Assembly (NCBI GenBank): GCA_900473185.1
Contig: UCKU01000015.1
Span: forward strand, 302,712-366,711
Source of the DNA: Hyphomicrobiales bacterium
GTDB lineage: Bacteria > Pseudomonadota > Alphaproteobacteria > Rhizobiales > Rhizobiaceae
DNA: 64,000 nt
Direction: 5' to 3'
Numbering within the stretch: the stretch's first letter is position 1; each line of letters begins with the position of its first letter. The translations under genes were made by a program, and so were the position numbers. Positions 52,019 to 59,477 of this stretch are shown one piece after another. Under the pieces are notes generated by a model. The model saw nothing but the letters and a program-made list of their open reading frames with translations. It searched no databases and was not told the origin of the DNA.

Positions 52019-53149
52019 ATGCCGCATTACGACATTGCGATCGTCGGCGCGGGAATTGTCGGGCTGGCGCATGCGCTGGCGGCGGCAAAGCGCGGCAAAC
52101 GGGTCGTCGTTATCGACCGCGATGCACAGGCAAATGGCGCCTCGGTGCGCAATTTCGGCTTTGTGACGGTGACCGGCCAGCAGGCCGGCGACTGCTGGAA
52201 TAAGGCACGCCAGGCACGCGATATCTGGGCCGAGATCGTCGACGACGCCGGCATCGACGTCCTGCAACGCGGGCTGCTCCTTGCCGCAAGGCTCGACGAA
52301 TCTGAAGCCGTGATCGACGCCTTCCTGCGCACGGAGATGGGCGAAGGCTGCGAAAGACTGACAATCGAGGAGGCGCGGCGGCTTGTACCGGCACTGCGAC
52401 CGGAAGCGGGGCGCTTCACGCTCTATAGCCCGCATGAGCTGCGGGTCGAATCCCGCACGGCCATTCCGCTGCTCGCCCGCTATCTCGAAGTCAAATATGG
52501 CATCGAGTTCCGCCGCTCCACAGCCGTGAGCGAGGTCGAACCGCCGCGGATCGAGACATCAACCGGCTTGATAGAGGCGGAGACGGTGGTTGTCTGCCCC
52601 GGCGACGATTTCAAGAGCCTGTTTGCGGAACGGATCGCCGCATATAACGTCACACGCTGCAAACTGCAGATGATGCGTGTCGTGCCGGCGCAACGGGTCT
52701 CGCTCAGCACCGCCGTCATGTCTGACCTCGGGCTCGGGCGTTATCTCGGTTATGCCGAATTGCCTGAGGCGACCGCCCTGAAGGCCCGGCTCGACCGGGA
52801 ATTCAAGCCGGAGCGCGAGAACGGCATCCACCTGATCGTTACGCAATCGGAAGACGGATCGCTGATCGTCGGCGACAGCCACCATTACTCTGAAACGCCC
52901 GATCCCTTTGGGCTGGAGCGGGTCGACCGGCTGACCCTCGACGAGATGGATGCCGTGCTCAACCTGCCGGGTCGCTTCATTACCGAGCGCTGGATCGGCA
53001 CCTATGCCTCCGCCCCAGACCGCTGGCGGTTCACCGACAAGCCTTTCGACGCGCTGCGCATCGTCGTGGTGACGGCAGGCTGTGGTGCCTCGACCGCCTT
53101 CGGCATCGGCGAGGAAACCATTGAGGATCTTTACGGGAGCGCAGCATGA
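52019..53149 (+). CDS. FAD-dependent oxidoreductase of TIGR03364 type (phosphonate-associated)
   Basis: DAO-family flavoenzyme of 376 residues. HYDIAIVGAGIVGLAHALAAAKRGKRVVVIDRD-type N-terminus (about 3-34) is the FAD dinucleotide fold, and VRNFGFVTVTGQQAGDCW is the usual DAO loop. The C-terminal VTAGCGASTAFGIGEETI closes the FAD site. TIGR03364 proteins are regularly found next to phnX, and related enzymes oxidatively deaminate aminoethylphosphonates to phosphonoacetaldehyde. Here phnX starts on its stop codon (ATGA overlap), which supports that role. ATG 52019 follows AAGGAG. Confidence 0.87.
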   Translation: MPHYDIAIVGAGIVGLAHALAAAKRGKRVVVIDRDAQANGASVRNFGFVTVTGQQAGDCWNKARQARDIWAEIVDDAGIDVLQRGLLLAARLDESEAVIDAFLRTEMGEGCERLTIEEARRLVPALRPEAGRFTLYSPHELRVESRTAIPLLARYLEVKYGIEFRRSTAVSEVEPPRIETSTGLIEAETVVVCPGDDFKSLFAERIAAYNVTRCKLQMMRVVPAQRVSLSTAVMSDLGLGRYLGYAELPEATALKARLDREFKPERENGIHLIVTQSEDGSLIVGDSHHYSETPDPFGLERVDRLTLDEMDAVLNLPGRFITERWIGTYASAPDRWRFTDKPFDALRIVVVTAGCGASTAFGIGEETIEDLYGSAA

Positions 53150-53925
53150 CGCAATTCAAGGCAGTGGTCTTCGACTGGGCCGGCACAGTCATCGATTTCG
53201 GCTCCTTCGCACCGATGGGCGCCTTTGTAGACACCTTCGGCAAGTTCGGTGTCGAGGTGACGATCGCCGACGCACGCAAGCCGATGGGGCTTCCGAAGCG
53301 TGCGCATATCGCCGCAATGCTGGCCGAGCCGCATATCGCCGCCCGCTGGCAGGCGGCACAAGGCGCGCTTCCGGACGAGGCGGCCATCGACCGCGTTTAC
53401 GAACTCTTCGTGCCGCTGAACGAAGCTGTCGTGATCGATTACTGTGCGCTGGTGCCTGGCGCGATCAAGACGATCGAATACCTGCGCGAGCGGCAGATGA
53501 AGATCGGCTCGACGACCGGTTATACGCGCTCGATCATGGAGCGCGTGCTGCCGCTTGCCGATGAACAGGGTTATGCACCCGACAATCTGATCTGTGCCGA
53601 CGATCTACCGCTTGGCCGACCGACGCCGATCGGCATGTATAAATGCTTCCTCGACCTGATGGTCTATCCGGCCTCTGCCGTCCTGAAGGTCGACGATACC
53701 GAACCCGGCATTGCCGAGGGTGCCGCCGCAGGCTGCGTTACCGTTGGTGTAACGCTCTCCGGCAACGAGGCGGGTCTGACGCCTGAAGAGGTGGATGCAC
53801 TTTCGCCGGAGGCGCGAGCTGAGTTGCACAAGCGGATCGGCGAGAAGCTGATTGCTGCCGGCGCCGACTACGTCATCGAGACCGTGGCCGACCTGCCGGC
53901 ACTCATCGAAGAGCTCGAGGGATAA
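53146..53925 (+). CDS. phnX: Phosphonoacetaldehyde hydrolase (phosphonatase)
   Basis: HAD-superfamily enzyme of 259 residues that splits phosphonoacetaldehyde into acetaldehyde and phosphate. The nucleophile is D10 in FDWAGTVIDFGSF. The Schiff-base lysine is K51 in MGLPKRAHIAAML, the hallmark separating PhnX from other HAD phosphatases. GSTTGYTRSIME and KVDDTEPGIAEG complete HAD motifs II and IV. It is coupled to the FAD oxidase and gives the cell phosphate and C2 carbon. No phnW transaminase is visible here, in keeping with oxidase-fed entry. Confidence 0.94.
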   Translation: MTQFKAVVFDWAGTVIDFGSFAPMGAFVDTFGKFGVEVTIADARKPMGLPKRAHIAAMLAEPHIAARWQAAQGALPDEAAIDRVYELFVPLNEAVVIDYCALVPGAIKTIEYLRERQMKIGSTTGYTRSIMERVLPLADEQGYAPDNLICADDLPLGRPTPIGMYKCFLDLMVYPASAVLKVDDTEPGIAEGAAAGCVTVGVTLSGNEAGLTPEEVDALSPEARAELHKRIGEKLIAAGADYVIETVADLPALIEELEG

Positions 53926-53962
53926 AGGCCAGACGGCGTTTGCAGCTTTCATCCAGCGTGAT

Positions 53963-53986
53963 ATCTCCCCTGGGAAACAGGGAGAT
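53963..53986 (+). repeat. Hairpin upstream of the ArsC-like gene
   Basis: ATCTCCC, ten-base loop, GGGAGAT: 7-bp perfect arms in the gap after phnX. The 3' arm includes GGGAG, the only Shine-Dalgarno candidate for ATG 53996, so folding may damp translation or end phnX transcription. Confidence 0.5.
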
Positions 53987-53995
53987 CGAACCGGC

Positions 53996-54346
53996 ATGGC
54001 CATCACCATCCACGGTATCAAGAACTGCGACACGATGAAGAAGGCCCGTAGCTGGCTGGACGAACGCGGCGTCGCCTACGACTTTCACGATTACAAGGCC
54101 GTCGGCATCGACCGGGCGCACCTGGAACGATGGATCGACGAGGCAGGCTGGGAGACGGTGCTGAACCGCGCCGGCACGACCTTCCGCAACCTGCCTGACG
54201 CCGCGCGCGAAAATCTCGACCGCGAAAAGGCGATCGCCCTGATGCTCGACCAACCATCGATGATCAAGCGGCCGGTACTGGAAAGCGGCGGTAAGCTGCT
54301 GATCGGCTTCAAGCCGGAGATTTACGCGCGGACATTCGAGGGCTGA
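53996..54346 (+). CDS. ArsC/Spx-family (YffB-like) thioredoxin-fold protein
   Basis: Protein of 116 residues. AITIHGIKNCDTMKKARSWLDERGV (about 2-26) carries a single N-terminal cysteine, C11, rather than the arsenate reductase C-x-x-x-x-x-R pair. LNRAGTTFRNLPD and PSMIKRPVLESGGKLLIGF are typical of the YffB branch. These are arsenate reductase-like by fold; YffB-type proteins are proposed to bind glutathione. No arsenic genes are nearby. It is followed 3 bp later by ybaK. Confidence 0.87.
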   Translation: MAITIHGIKNCDTMKKARSWLDERGVAYDFHDYKAVGIDRAHLERWIDEAGWETVLNRAGTTFRNLPDAARENLDREKAIALMLDQPSMIKRPVLESGGKLLIGFKPEIYARTFEG

Positions 54347-54349
54347 GCC

Positions 54350-54823
54350 ATGTCCAAGACTACCCGCGCGACCCAGGTTCTCACGCAGGCCGGCGTCGCC
54401 TTCACGGTTCATACCTATGACTATGATCCGAATGCCGAGCGCGTCGGGCTGCAGGCGGCCGAAGCGCTGAGCGAGGAACCGCATCGCGTGTTGAAGACGC
54501 TGATGGCGGAAGTCGACGGCAAGCCGGTCTGTGTGGTCGTGCCCTCCGACCGCGAGGTCAGCATGAAGAAGCTCGCGAGCGCCTTTCATGGCAAATCGGC
54601 CAATATGATGAAGCCGGCCGACGCCGAGCGGCTGACGGGGTACCATGTCGGCGGCATCAGCCCGTTCGGACAGAAAAAGATCGTGCCGACAGCGATCGAG
54701 GAAGCCGCCCTTGCCGAACCGCTCGTCTATATCAATGGCGGGCAACGCGGGCTGCAGGTGCGGCTCGATCCGAAGGAAGCGTTGAAGGCACTGAAGGCCG
54801 CCGCAGCGCCGCTTATCGCCTGA
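54350..54823 (+). CDS. ybaK: Cys-tRNA(Pro)/Cys-tRNA(Cys) deacylase (YbaK/EbsC family)
   Basis: Trans-editing enzyme of 157 residues that removes cysteine misloaded on tRNA(Pro). Key parts: LKTLMAEVDGKPVCVVVPSDREVSMKKLA holds the conserved Lys, and GYHVGGISPFGQKKIVPTAIEEAAL is the family glycine loop (GGISPxGQKK). YINGGQRGLQVRLDP closes the domain. Length is normal. It probably forms an operon with the ArsC-like gene and abuts the convergent MarR stop with no gap. Confidence 0.93.
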   Translation: MSKTTRATQVLTQAGVAFTVHTYDYDPNAERVGLQAAEALSEEPHRVLKTLMAEVDGKPVCVVVPSDREVSMKKLASAFHGKSANMMKPADAERLTGYHVGGISPFGQKKIVPTAIEEAALAEPLVYINGGQRGLQVRLDPKEALKALKAAAAPLIA

Positions 54824-55267
54824 TCAGAGGAAGCGGTCCAGCAGGCCGGCAATCGTCTTCGCCTCGCCTTCGGCAAGCTTGCAGCCGATATGAGTTTCGA
54901 TCGCTTTGCCATAGACGGCCCACATGCGCTCCCGAAGCTGCCGGCCGGCATCAGTGATCACCACCCAGCGGCCGCGCCCATCCTGTGCGAAGACCTCGCG
55001 GCCGACCAGGCCCTCTCTTTCCAGCCGGTCGATCAGGCGGGAAAGATTATACTGCGCCAACAATGTCCGCTCCTCGATCTCATAGGGGCGCAGCCTGCCT
55101 GATGGCGAGCGCGCCAATTCCCAAAGCACGTCGTACCAGGCAAGCGGCGGCATGCCGGCCGCCTTCAGATCGGTTTCGATCATGCCAAGCAGCCGCTCGC
55201 GGGCGCGCATGAGGCGCGTCCAGGCTGAGACGACGGCTTCGCTCGGCTTCTTCATATTCTCAGACAT
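54824..55267 (-). CDS. MarR-family transcriptional regulator
   Basis: Winged helix-turn-helix dimer protein of 147 residues. DVLWELARSPSGRLRPYEIEERTLLAQYNLSRLIDRLEREGLVGREVFAQDGRGRWVVITDAG-like central part is the DNA-binding unit (about 40-105) with the usual D-x-R-G-R wing. The start could be ATG 55267 or ATG 55255. It is divergent from a glutathione transferase, with two similar 16-bp elements between the genes (55270-55285, 55313-55328) that are candidate operators. It probably senses an electrophile that the transferase conjugates. Confidence 0.9.
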   Translation of the reverse strand: MSENMKKPSEAVVSAWTRLMRARERLLGMIETDLKAAGMPPLAWYDVLWELARSPSGRLRPYEIEERTLLAQYNLSRLIDRLEREGLVGREVFAQDGRGRWVVITDAGRQLRERMWAVYGKAIETHIGCKLAEGEAKTIAGLLDRFL

Positions 55268-55269
55268 AA

Positions 55270-55328
55270 ATGCAACTACATCTATCTTGAATCTCATCGC
55301 AAGCGTTATTAGATGCATCTACATGCAT
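55270..55328. promoter_or_regulatory. Two similar 16-bp elements in the MarR/GST divergent region
   Basis: ATGCAACTACATCTAT (55270-55285) and ATGCATCTACATGCAT (55313-55328) match at 13 of 16 positions and lie 43 bp apart. The second is flanked by the palindrome AGATGCATCT. Candidate MarR operators overlapping both promoters. Confidence 0.5.
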
Positions 55329-55368
55329 ATTAAACCGGCCGATCCTTGCAAACCACTAGGAGACTTTC

Positions 55369-56052
55369 ATGAGCAGGCTCACCCTCATCAGTCATCACCT
55401 CTGCCCCTACGTGCAGCGCGCCGCGATCACGCTCCTCGAAAAGGGCGTGCCATTCGAGCGTATCAACATCGATCTTGCCAACAAGCCGGATTGGTTCCTG
55501 AAAATCTCACCGCTCGGCAAGGTGCCACTGCTCCGGATACAAGAGGACGATGGCCGCGAAGAGGTGTTATTCGAAAGCAGCGTCATCTGCGAATATCTGG
55601 AGGAAACGCAGGCGGGTGCTGCCCTGCATCCCACCGACGCGCTGACCCGCGCCCGCCATCGCGGATGGATGGAGTTCGGCTCTTCTGTGCTTTCCGATCT
55701 CTGGGGCTATGAGACGGCGCAAGATGCTGCGCAACTGGAGGCCAAGCACAAGGCGCTTGTCGCCAAATTCGCGACTATCGAGGGCGCGCTATCGGACGGC
55801 CCCTATTTCGCCGGGGCCAACTTCAGCCTCGTCGACGCGGTCTTTGGGCCAATCTTTCGGTATTTCGATCTGTTTGATACGCTCGGCGACAGCCCCATCT
55901 TCGACGGGCTCGAACGGGTCAAGCGCTGGCGCAAGGCGCTATCCGAGCGGGCAAGTGTGCGGGGCGCCGTTGGCGAAGACTATCAGCAGCGCCTGATGGA
56001 ATTCCTCGAGAAGCATAACTCGATCCTGCTCAGGCTGCCCGCCGCCGCTTGA
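55369..56052 (+). CDS. Glutathione S-transferase family protein
   Basis: GST of 227 residues. LISHHLCPYVQRAAITLLEKGVPFE-type opening has a CPYVQR motif, as in the omega and glutaredoxin-like classes, where the Cys forms a mixed disulfide with glutathione. KVPLLRIQEDDGREEVLFESSVICEYLEE holds the cis-Pro and ES contact, and FSLVDAVFGPIFRYFDLFD is the C-terminal N-cap box. It is divergent from a MarR regulator and likely derepressed by electrophiles or disulfides. Confidence 0.9.
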   Translation: MSRLTLISHHLCPYVQRAAITLLEKGVPFERINIDLANKPDWFLKISPLGKVPLLRIQEDDGREEVLFESSVICEYLEETQAGAALHPTDALTRARHRGWMEFGSSVLSDLWGYETAQDAAQLEAKHKALVAKFATIEGALSDGPYFAGANFSLVDAVFGPIFRYFDLFDTLGDSPIFDGLERVKRWRKALSERASVRGAVGEDYQQRLMEFLEKHNSILLRLPAAA

Positions 56053-56077
56053 CGCGTACGCACAAGCGGCCGGACAT

Positions 56078-56104
56078 GCATCCGACCGCCTTCAAATCGG
56101 ATGC
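56078..56104 (+). terminator. Hairpin after the GST gene
   Basis: GCATCCGA, eleven-base loop, TCGGATGC: 8-bp perfect arms, 26 bp after the stop. No U tract, so termination is uncertain. Confidence 0.45.
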
Positions 56105-56180
56105 GGCGCGCTTCATTTTCGCCGTAAAGGGGTCTAAGTCTTTCACCTCCCGTCGCAGATAGCAGAAGGCAGGTTGACCC

Positions 56181-57434
56181 ATGACGTTTATGCCCCAGAG
56201 CCACAGCTCCGTCGATCCCGGCAAACTCGAGAAACTTGCGGAAGTCGCCATCAAGGTTGGCCTGCAGCTTCAGCAAGGGCAGGATCTCGTCATTACCGCA
56301 CCCGTCGTGGCGCTGCCGCTGGTACGACTGATCACCAAACACGCCTATCTCTCAGGCGCTGGCTTGGTCTCGACCTTCTATTCCGACGAGGAGACGACGC
56401 TTGCCCGCTACCAGTATGGCAGCGACGAAAGTTTCGACCGGGCTTCCGGCTGGCTCTATGACGGCATGGCGAAAGCCTACGAAAAGGGTGCCGCCCGCCT
56501 CGCGATTGCCGGCGACAACCCGATGTTGCTTTCGGAGCAGGATCCCAGCAAGGTTGGCCGCGCCAATCGTGCCAATTCCACGGCCTATAAGCCGGCGCTG
56601 GAGAAGATCTCCAACTTCGACATCAACTGGAACATCGTTTCTTACCCCAACCCTTCCTGGGCGAAGGTCGTTTTCCCTGACGATCCGGAAGCGATCGCCG
56701 TTGCCAAACTCGCCAAGGCGATCTTTGCGGCGTCGCGCGTCGACGTGCTTGATCCGGTCGCCGCTTGGGCCGAGCACAATGCCAATCTGCGCAAGCGTTC
56801 TTCCTGGCTGAACGGCGAGCGTTTCGCTTCACTGCATTTCACCGGACCGGGCACGGACCTGACCGTCGGCCTCGCGGACGGCCATGAATGGCACGGCGGT
56901 GCCTCGACGGCGAAGAACGGCATTACCTGCAATCCGAATATTCCAACCGAGGAAGTCTTCACCACGCCGCATGCGCTGCGCGTGGAAGGCCATGTATCCA
57001 GCACCAAGCCGCTCTCGCATCAGGGCACATTGATCGACAATATCCGGGTTCGCTTCGAAGGCGGCCGCATTGTCGAGGCCAAGGCCTCACGCGGGGAGGA
57101 AGTGCTGAACAAGGTGCTCGATACGGATGAAGGCGCGCGCCGGCTGGGTGAAGTTGCGCTGGTGCCGCATTCCTCGCCGATCTCGGCAAGCGGCATCCTC
57201 TTCTACAATACGCTGTTCGACGAGAATGCCTCCTGCCATATCGCACTCGGCCAGTGCTATTCGAAATGCTTCCTCGACGGCGCTTCGCTGAGCCAGGAGC
57301 AGATCAAGGCGCAGGGTGGCAATTCCAGCCTGATCCATATCGACTGGATGATCGGCTCCGACAAGGTCGATATTGACGGCATCAAGCCTGATGGCTCGCG
57401 GGTGCCGGTGATGCGACAGGGCGAGTGGGCGTAA
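56181..57434 (+). CDS. M29-family metallo-aminopeptidase
   Basis: Aminopeptidase of 417 residues, similar to AmpS/aminopeptidase T. The N-terminal domain includes GLQLQQGQDLVITAPVVALPLVRLI. The metal-binding C-terminal domain shows NIPTEEVFTTPHALRVEGHVSSTKPL with conserved Glu and His, then RFEGGRIVEAKASRGEEVL, and later HSSPISASGILFYNTLFDENASCHIALGQ, with Glu and His ligands. Two divalent metals are expected. Its last 53 bp overlap the convergent EamA gene. Confidence 0.92.
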   Translation: MTFMPQSHSSVDPGKLEKLAEVAIKVGLQLQQGQDLVITAPVVALPLVRLITKHAYLSGAGLVSTFYSDEETTLARYQYGSDESFDRASGWLYDGMAKAYEKGAARLAIAGDNPMLLSEQDPSKVGRANRANSTAYKPALEKISNFDINWNIVSYPNPSWAKVVFPDDPEAIAVAKLAKAIFAASRVDVLDPVAAWAEHNANLRKRSSWLNGERFASLHFTGPGTDLTVGLADGHEWHGGASTAKNGITCNPNIPTEEVFTTPHALRVEGHVSSTKPLSHQGTLIDNIRVRFEGGRIVEAKASRGEEVLNKVLDTDEGARRLGEVALVPHSSPISASGILFYNTLFDENASCHIALGQCYSKCFLDGASLSQEQIKAQGGNSSLIHIDWMIGSDKVDIDGIKPDGSRVPVMRQGEWA

Positions 57435-58305
57435 CAACGCCCGCCTTCGGCATCAGGCTGCGCTGGCTGAGCCAGACGCTGACCAGCACCATGGCAAAGC
57501 CTGAAAGCTGGGTTGGTGTCAGGCTCTGGCCGAGCGCCAGCCAACCGAGCAGGGTCGCGACAACGGGGCTCAGGAAGCCGAGCGACGCCGCGGCCGGGGG
57601 CTCTATGCGCGAGAGGCCGCGGAACCACAGCAGATAGGTGAAGGCAGCACCGACAAGGCCAAGATAAGCAATGCCGAGGATATTGGCTGTCGTCGGCACA
57701 GGAAGCGCTGGTTCCAGGAAGAAGGCCACGGGCACGAGCAGAATGCCACCTGCGGTCAATTGCCATGATGTGAAGGTGAGGCTGGAGACGGGTGGCAGCC
57801 AATGGCGGGTCAGCACCGTGCCGAAGGCCATTGAGATCGCGCCGGCGAGACCTGCGGTAACACCAACGGGATCGAGAGCCGCTTTCGGTGTCAGCACCAG
57901 AAGTGCCACACCCGCCATGCCGATCAGGCCGGCAATAACGGCAATGAAGCGGATCGGTTTGCCGAGGAAGAGGCGCGAGAGCGCAATGACGATCAGCGGC
58001 TGCACGGCGCCGACCGTTGCGGCCACGCCGCCCGGCAGGCGATAGGCCGAAACGAAGAGCATCGCCCAAAAGAACGAGAAGTTCAGTGCGCCGAGAATGA
58101 AGGCGCGGCCCCACCAGATGCCCGTCGGCAGTTTCCGGACAATCAGCAGCAGAAGCAGCCCTGCCGGCAGCGCCCGTAGCATCGCTGATGTCAGCGGGTA
58201 GCCCTGCGGCAGGAAGGATGTGGTGACGAAATAGGTGCTGCCCCAGATGGCGGGCGCGATCGCAGTCATCACGACATCGGCGCTGTATCGGGTATTTGTC
58301 TTCAT
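57382..58305 (-). CDS. EamA-family DMT transporter
   Basis: Membrane exporter of 307 residues with ten hydrophobic segments and two EamA repeats: WGSTYFVTTSFLPQGYPLTSAMLRALPAGLLLLLI-type first repeat, and GLVGAAFTYLLWFRGLSRIEPPAAASLGFLSPVVATLLGW in the second. The C-terminal 17 codons overlap the end of the M29 gene on the other strand. It is divergent from a MarR regulator across 81 bp with an 18-bp perfect palindrome, so it is probably a repressed drug or metabolite exporter. Confidence 0.9.
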   Translation of the reverse strand: MKTNTRYSADVVMTAIAPAIWGSTYFVTTSFLPQGYPLTSAMLRALPAGLLLLLIVRKLPTGIWWGRAFILGALNFSFFWAMLFVSAYRLPGGVAATVGAVQPLIVIALSRLFLGKPIRFIAVIAGLIGMAGVALLVLTPKAALDPVGVTAGLAGAISMAFGTVLTRHWLPPVSSLTFTSWQLTAGGILLVPVAFFLEPALPVPTTANILGIAYLGLVGAAFTYLLWFRGLSRIEPPAAASLGFLSPVVATLLGWLALGQSLTPTQLSGFAMVLVSVWLSQRSLMPKAGVVTPTRPVASPAPASHQA

Positions 58306-58348
58306 TTCAAGAATCTCTACTTCAAGATAAATTCAGGATAGCGTGTTT

Positions 58349-58366
58349 TATCTTGACGTCAAGATA
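58349..58366. promoter_or_regulatory. 18-bp perfect palindrome, candidate MarR operator
   Basis: TATCTTGACGTCAAGATA is fully self-complementary. It overlaps a TTGACG hexamer that could be the -35 of the MarR gene. A half-site, TCAAGATA, repeats at 58322-58329 beside the transporter start, giving one likely repressor site for each direction. Confidence 0.75.
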
Positions 58367-58386
58367 CCTGCTGATATCGATGCTGT

Positions 58387-58884
58387 ATGGACAAGGAGAA
58401 ATCAGATCACGTCGACAGAATCCTAGCTCAGTGGCGGCGCGAGCGGCCGGAGCTGGATGTCGAACCCATGGGCATCTTCGGCCGGCTGAAGCGGCTAACG
58501 ACGCATATCGGCCGTGAAGTGGAAGCGGTTCTGCTCAAGCACGGCCTCTCCTCCTCCGCCTTCGATGTGCTGGCCACGCTTCGCCGCTCCGGTGCGCCCT
58601 ACCGGCTGTCGCCCGGGGAGCTGCTCGGCATGACGATGGTGAGTTCCGGCACGATGACGAACCGGATCGATCAGCTGGAAAAGGCCGGCTTCGTGGAGCG
58701 CCTGTTTAACCCCGAAGACCGTCGCAGCGTGCTGATTGCGCTGACCGAGAAGGGTCTGGCGACAGTGGAAGAAGCGGTCGGCGCGCATGTGGCCAACCAG
58801 CAACGGCTGACGCGCAACCTGACGGCCGACGACAAAGCCGAGCTCGACCGGCTGCTCAAAAAATTCCTGTCGGATTTCGAATAG
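58387..58884 (+). CDS. MarR-family transcriptional regulator
   Basis: Regulator of 165 residues. SSSAFDVLATLRRSGAPYRLSPGELLGMTMVSSGTMTNRIDQLEKAGFVERLFNPEDRRSVLIALTEKG-like core (about 55-120) is the winged helix with the canonical D-R-R-S wing. It is divergent from the EamA exporter, and the 18-bp palindrome lies 20 bp upstream of its start, which suggests autorepression and control of the exporter. Its stop directly abuts the oxidoreductase stop on the other strand. Confidence 0.93.
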   Translation: MDKEKSDHVDRILAQWRRERPELDVEPMGIFGRLKRLTTHIGREVEAVLLKHGLSSSAFDVLATLRRSGAPYRLSPGELLGMTMVSSGTMTNRIDQLEKAGFVERLFNPEDRRSVLIALTEKGLATVEEAVGAHVANQQRLTRNLTADDKAELDRLLKKFLSDFE

Positions 58885-59475
58885 TCAGACGGCGGCGAGC
58901 GCCTTGCGGACGCGCTCCAGATACGCCTTGCGCTTGGCATCCGTCGCGCGGTCCATGTCGTGCAGGCTGAGCATCCGGAACTTCACCCGCTTGGCGCAGA
59001 AATTGGCGATGCCGCGCTTCAGCAGGCGTCGGACGGGATTGCCCATGTAGACATGCACCAGCCACCAGGGCGAACCAGTTGTCGTCAGCGCGTAGAGCAG
59101 CTTGATATTGGTGAGCCGCGGCACGATACGGCCGCCGGCTGCATCATGGGTGAAGGCGACGCCCGGCGCAAAGACGCGATCGATGAAACCCTTCAATATG
59201 GCCGGGAAGTTGAACCACCACTGCGGAAAGACCAGAATGAGACCGTCAGCCGCTTCCAGCCGTGCAACGATACCGGCGACGGCGGACGTATCATAAGGCA
59301 CATCGAAATAGCCGCCCCGCTCTGCCTTGGACAGCCGCGGGTCAAAATCCTCTGCATAGAGATCCAGAAGATCGACAGTATGGCCGGAGGCTTCGAGGGC
59401 CTCGCGGGCGGTCCGCGCCGCAGAGGCGGCAAAGCTTTCCGGCAGCGGATGGGCGAGCACCAGCAGAATGCGCAT
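58885..59475 (-). CDS. NAD(P)H-dependent oxidoreductase, flavodoxin-like (KefF/MdaB-type)
   Basis: FMN- or FAD-binding quinone reductase-like protein of 196 residues. MRILLVLAHPLPESFAASAARTAREALEASGHTVDLLDLY-like opening and VFPQWWFNFPAILKGFIDRVFAPG are the flavodoxin-2 core that binds the flavin. LLYALTTTGSPWWLV follows. Members reduce quinones by two electrons, and KefF serves as an ancillary subunit of the KefC potassium channel, but no kef gene is present here. It lies 3 bp from xseA on the same strand. Confidence 0.9.
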   Translation of the reverse strand: MRILLVLAHPLPESFAASAARTAREALEASGHTVDLLDLYAEDFDPRLSKAERGGYFDVPYDTSAVAGIVARLEAADGLILVFPQWWFNFPAILKGFIDRVFAPGVAFTHDAAGGRIVPRLTNIKLLYALTTTGSPWWLVHVYMGNPVRRLLKRGIANFCAKRVKFRMLSLHDMDRATDAKRKAYLERVRKALAAV

Positions 59476-59477
59476 TG

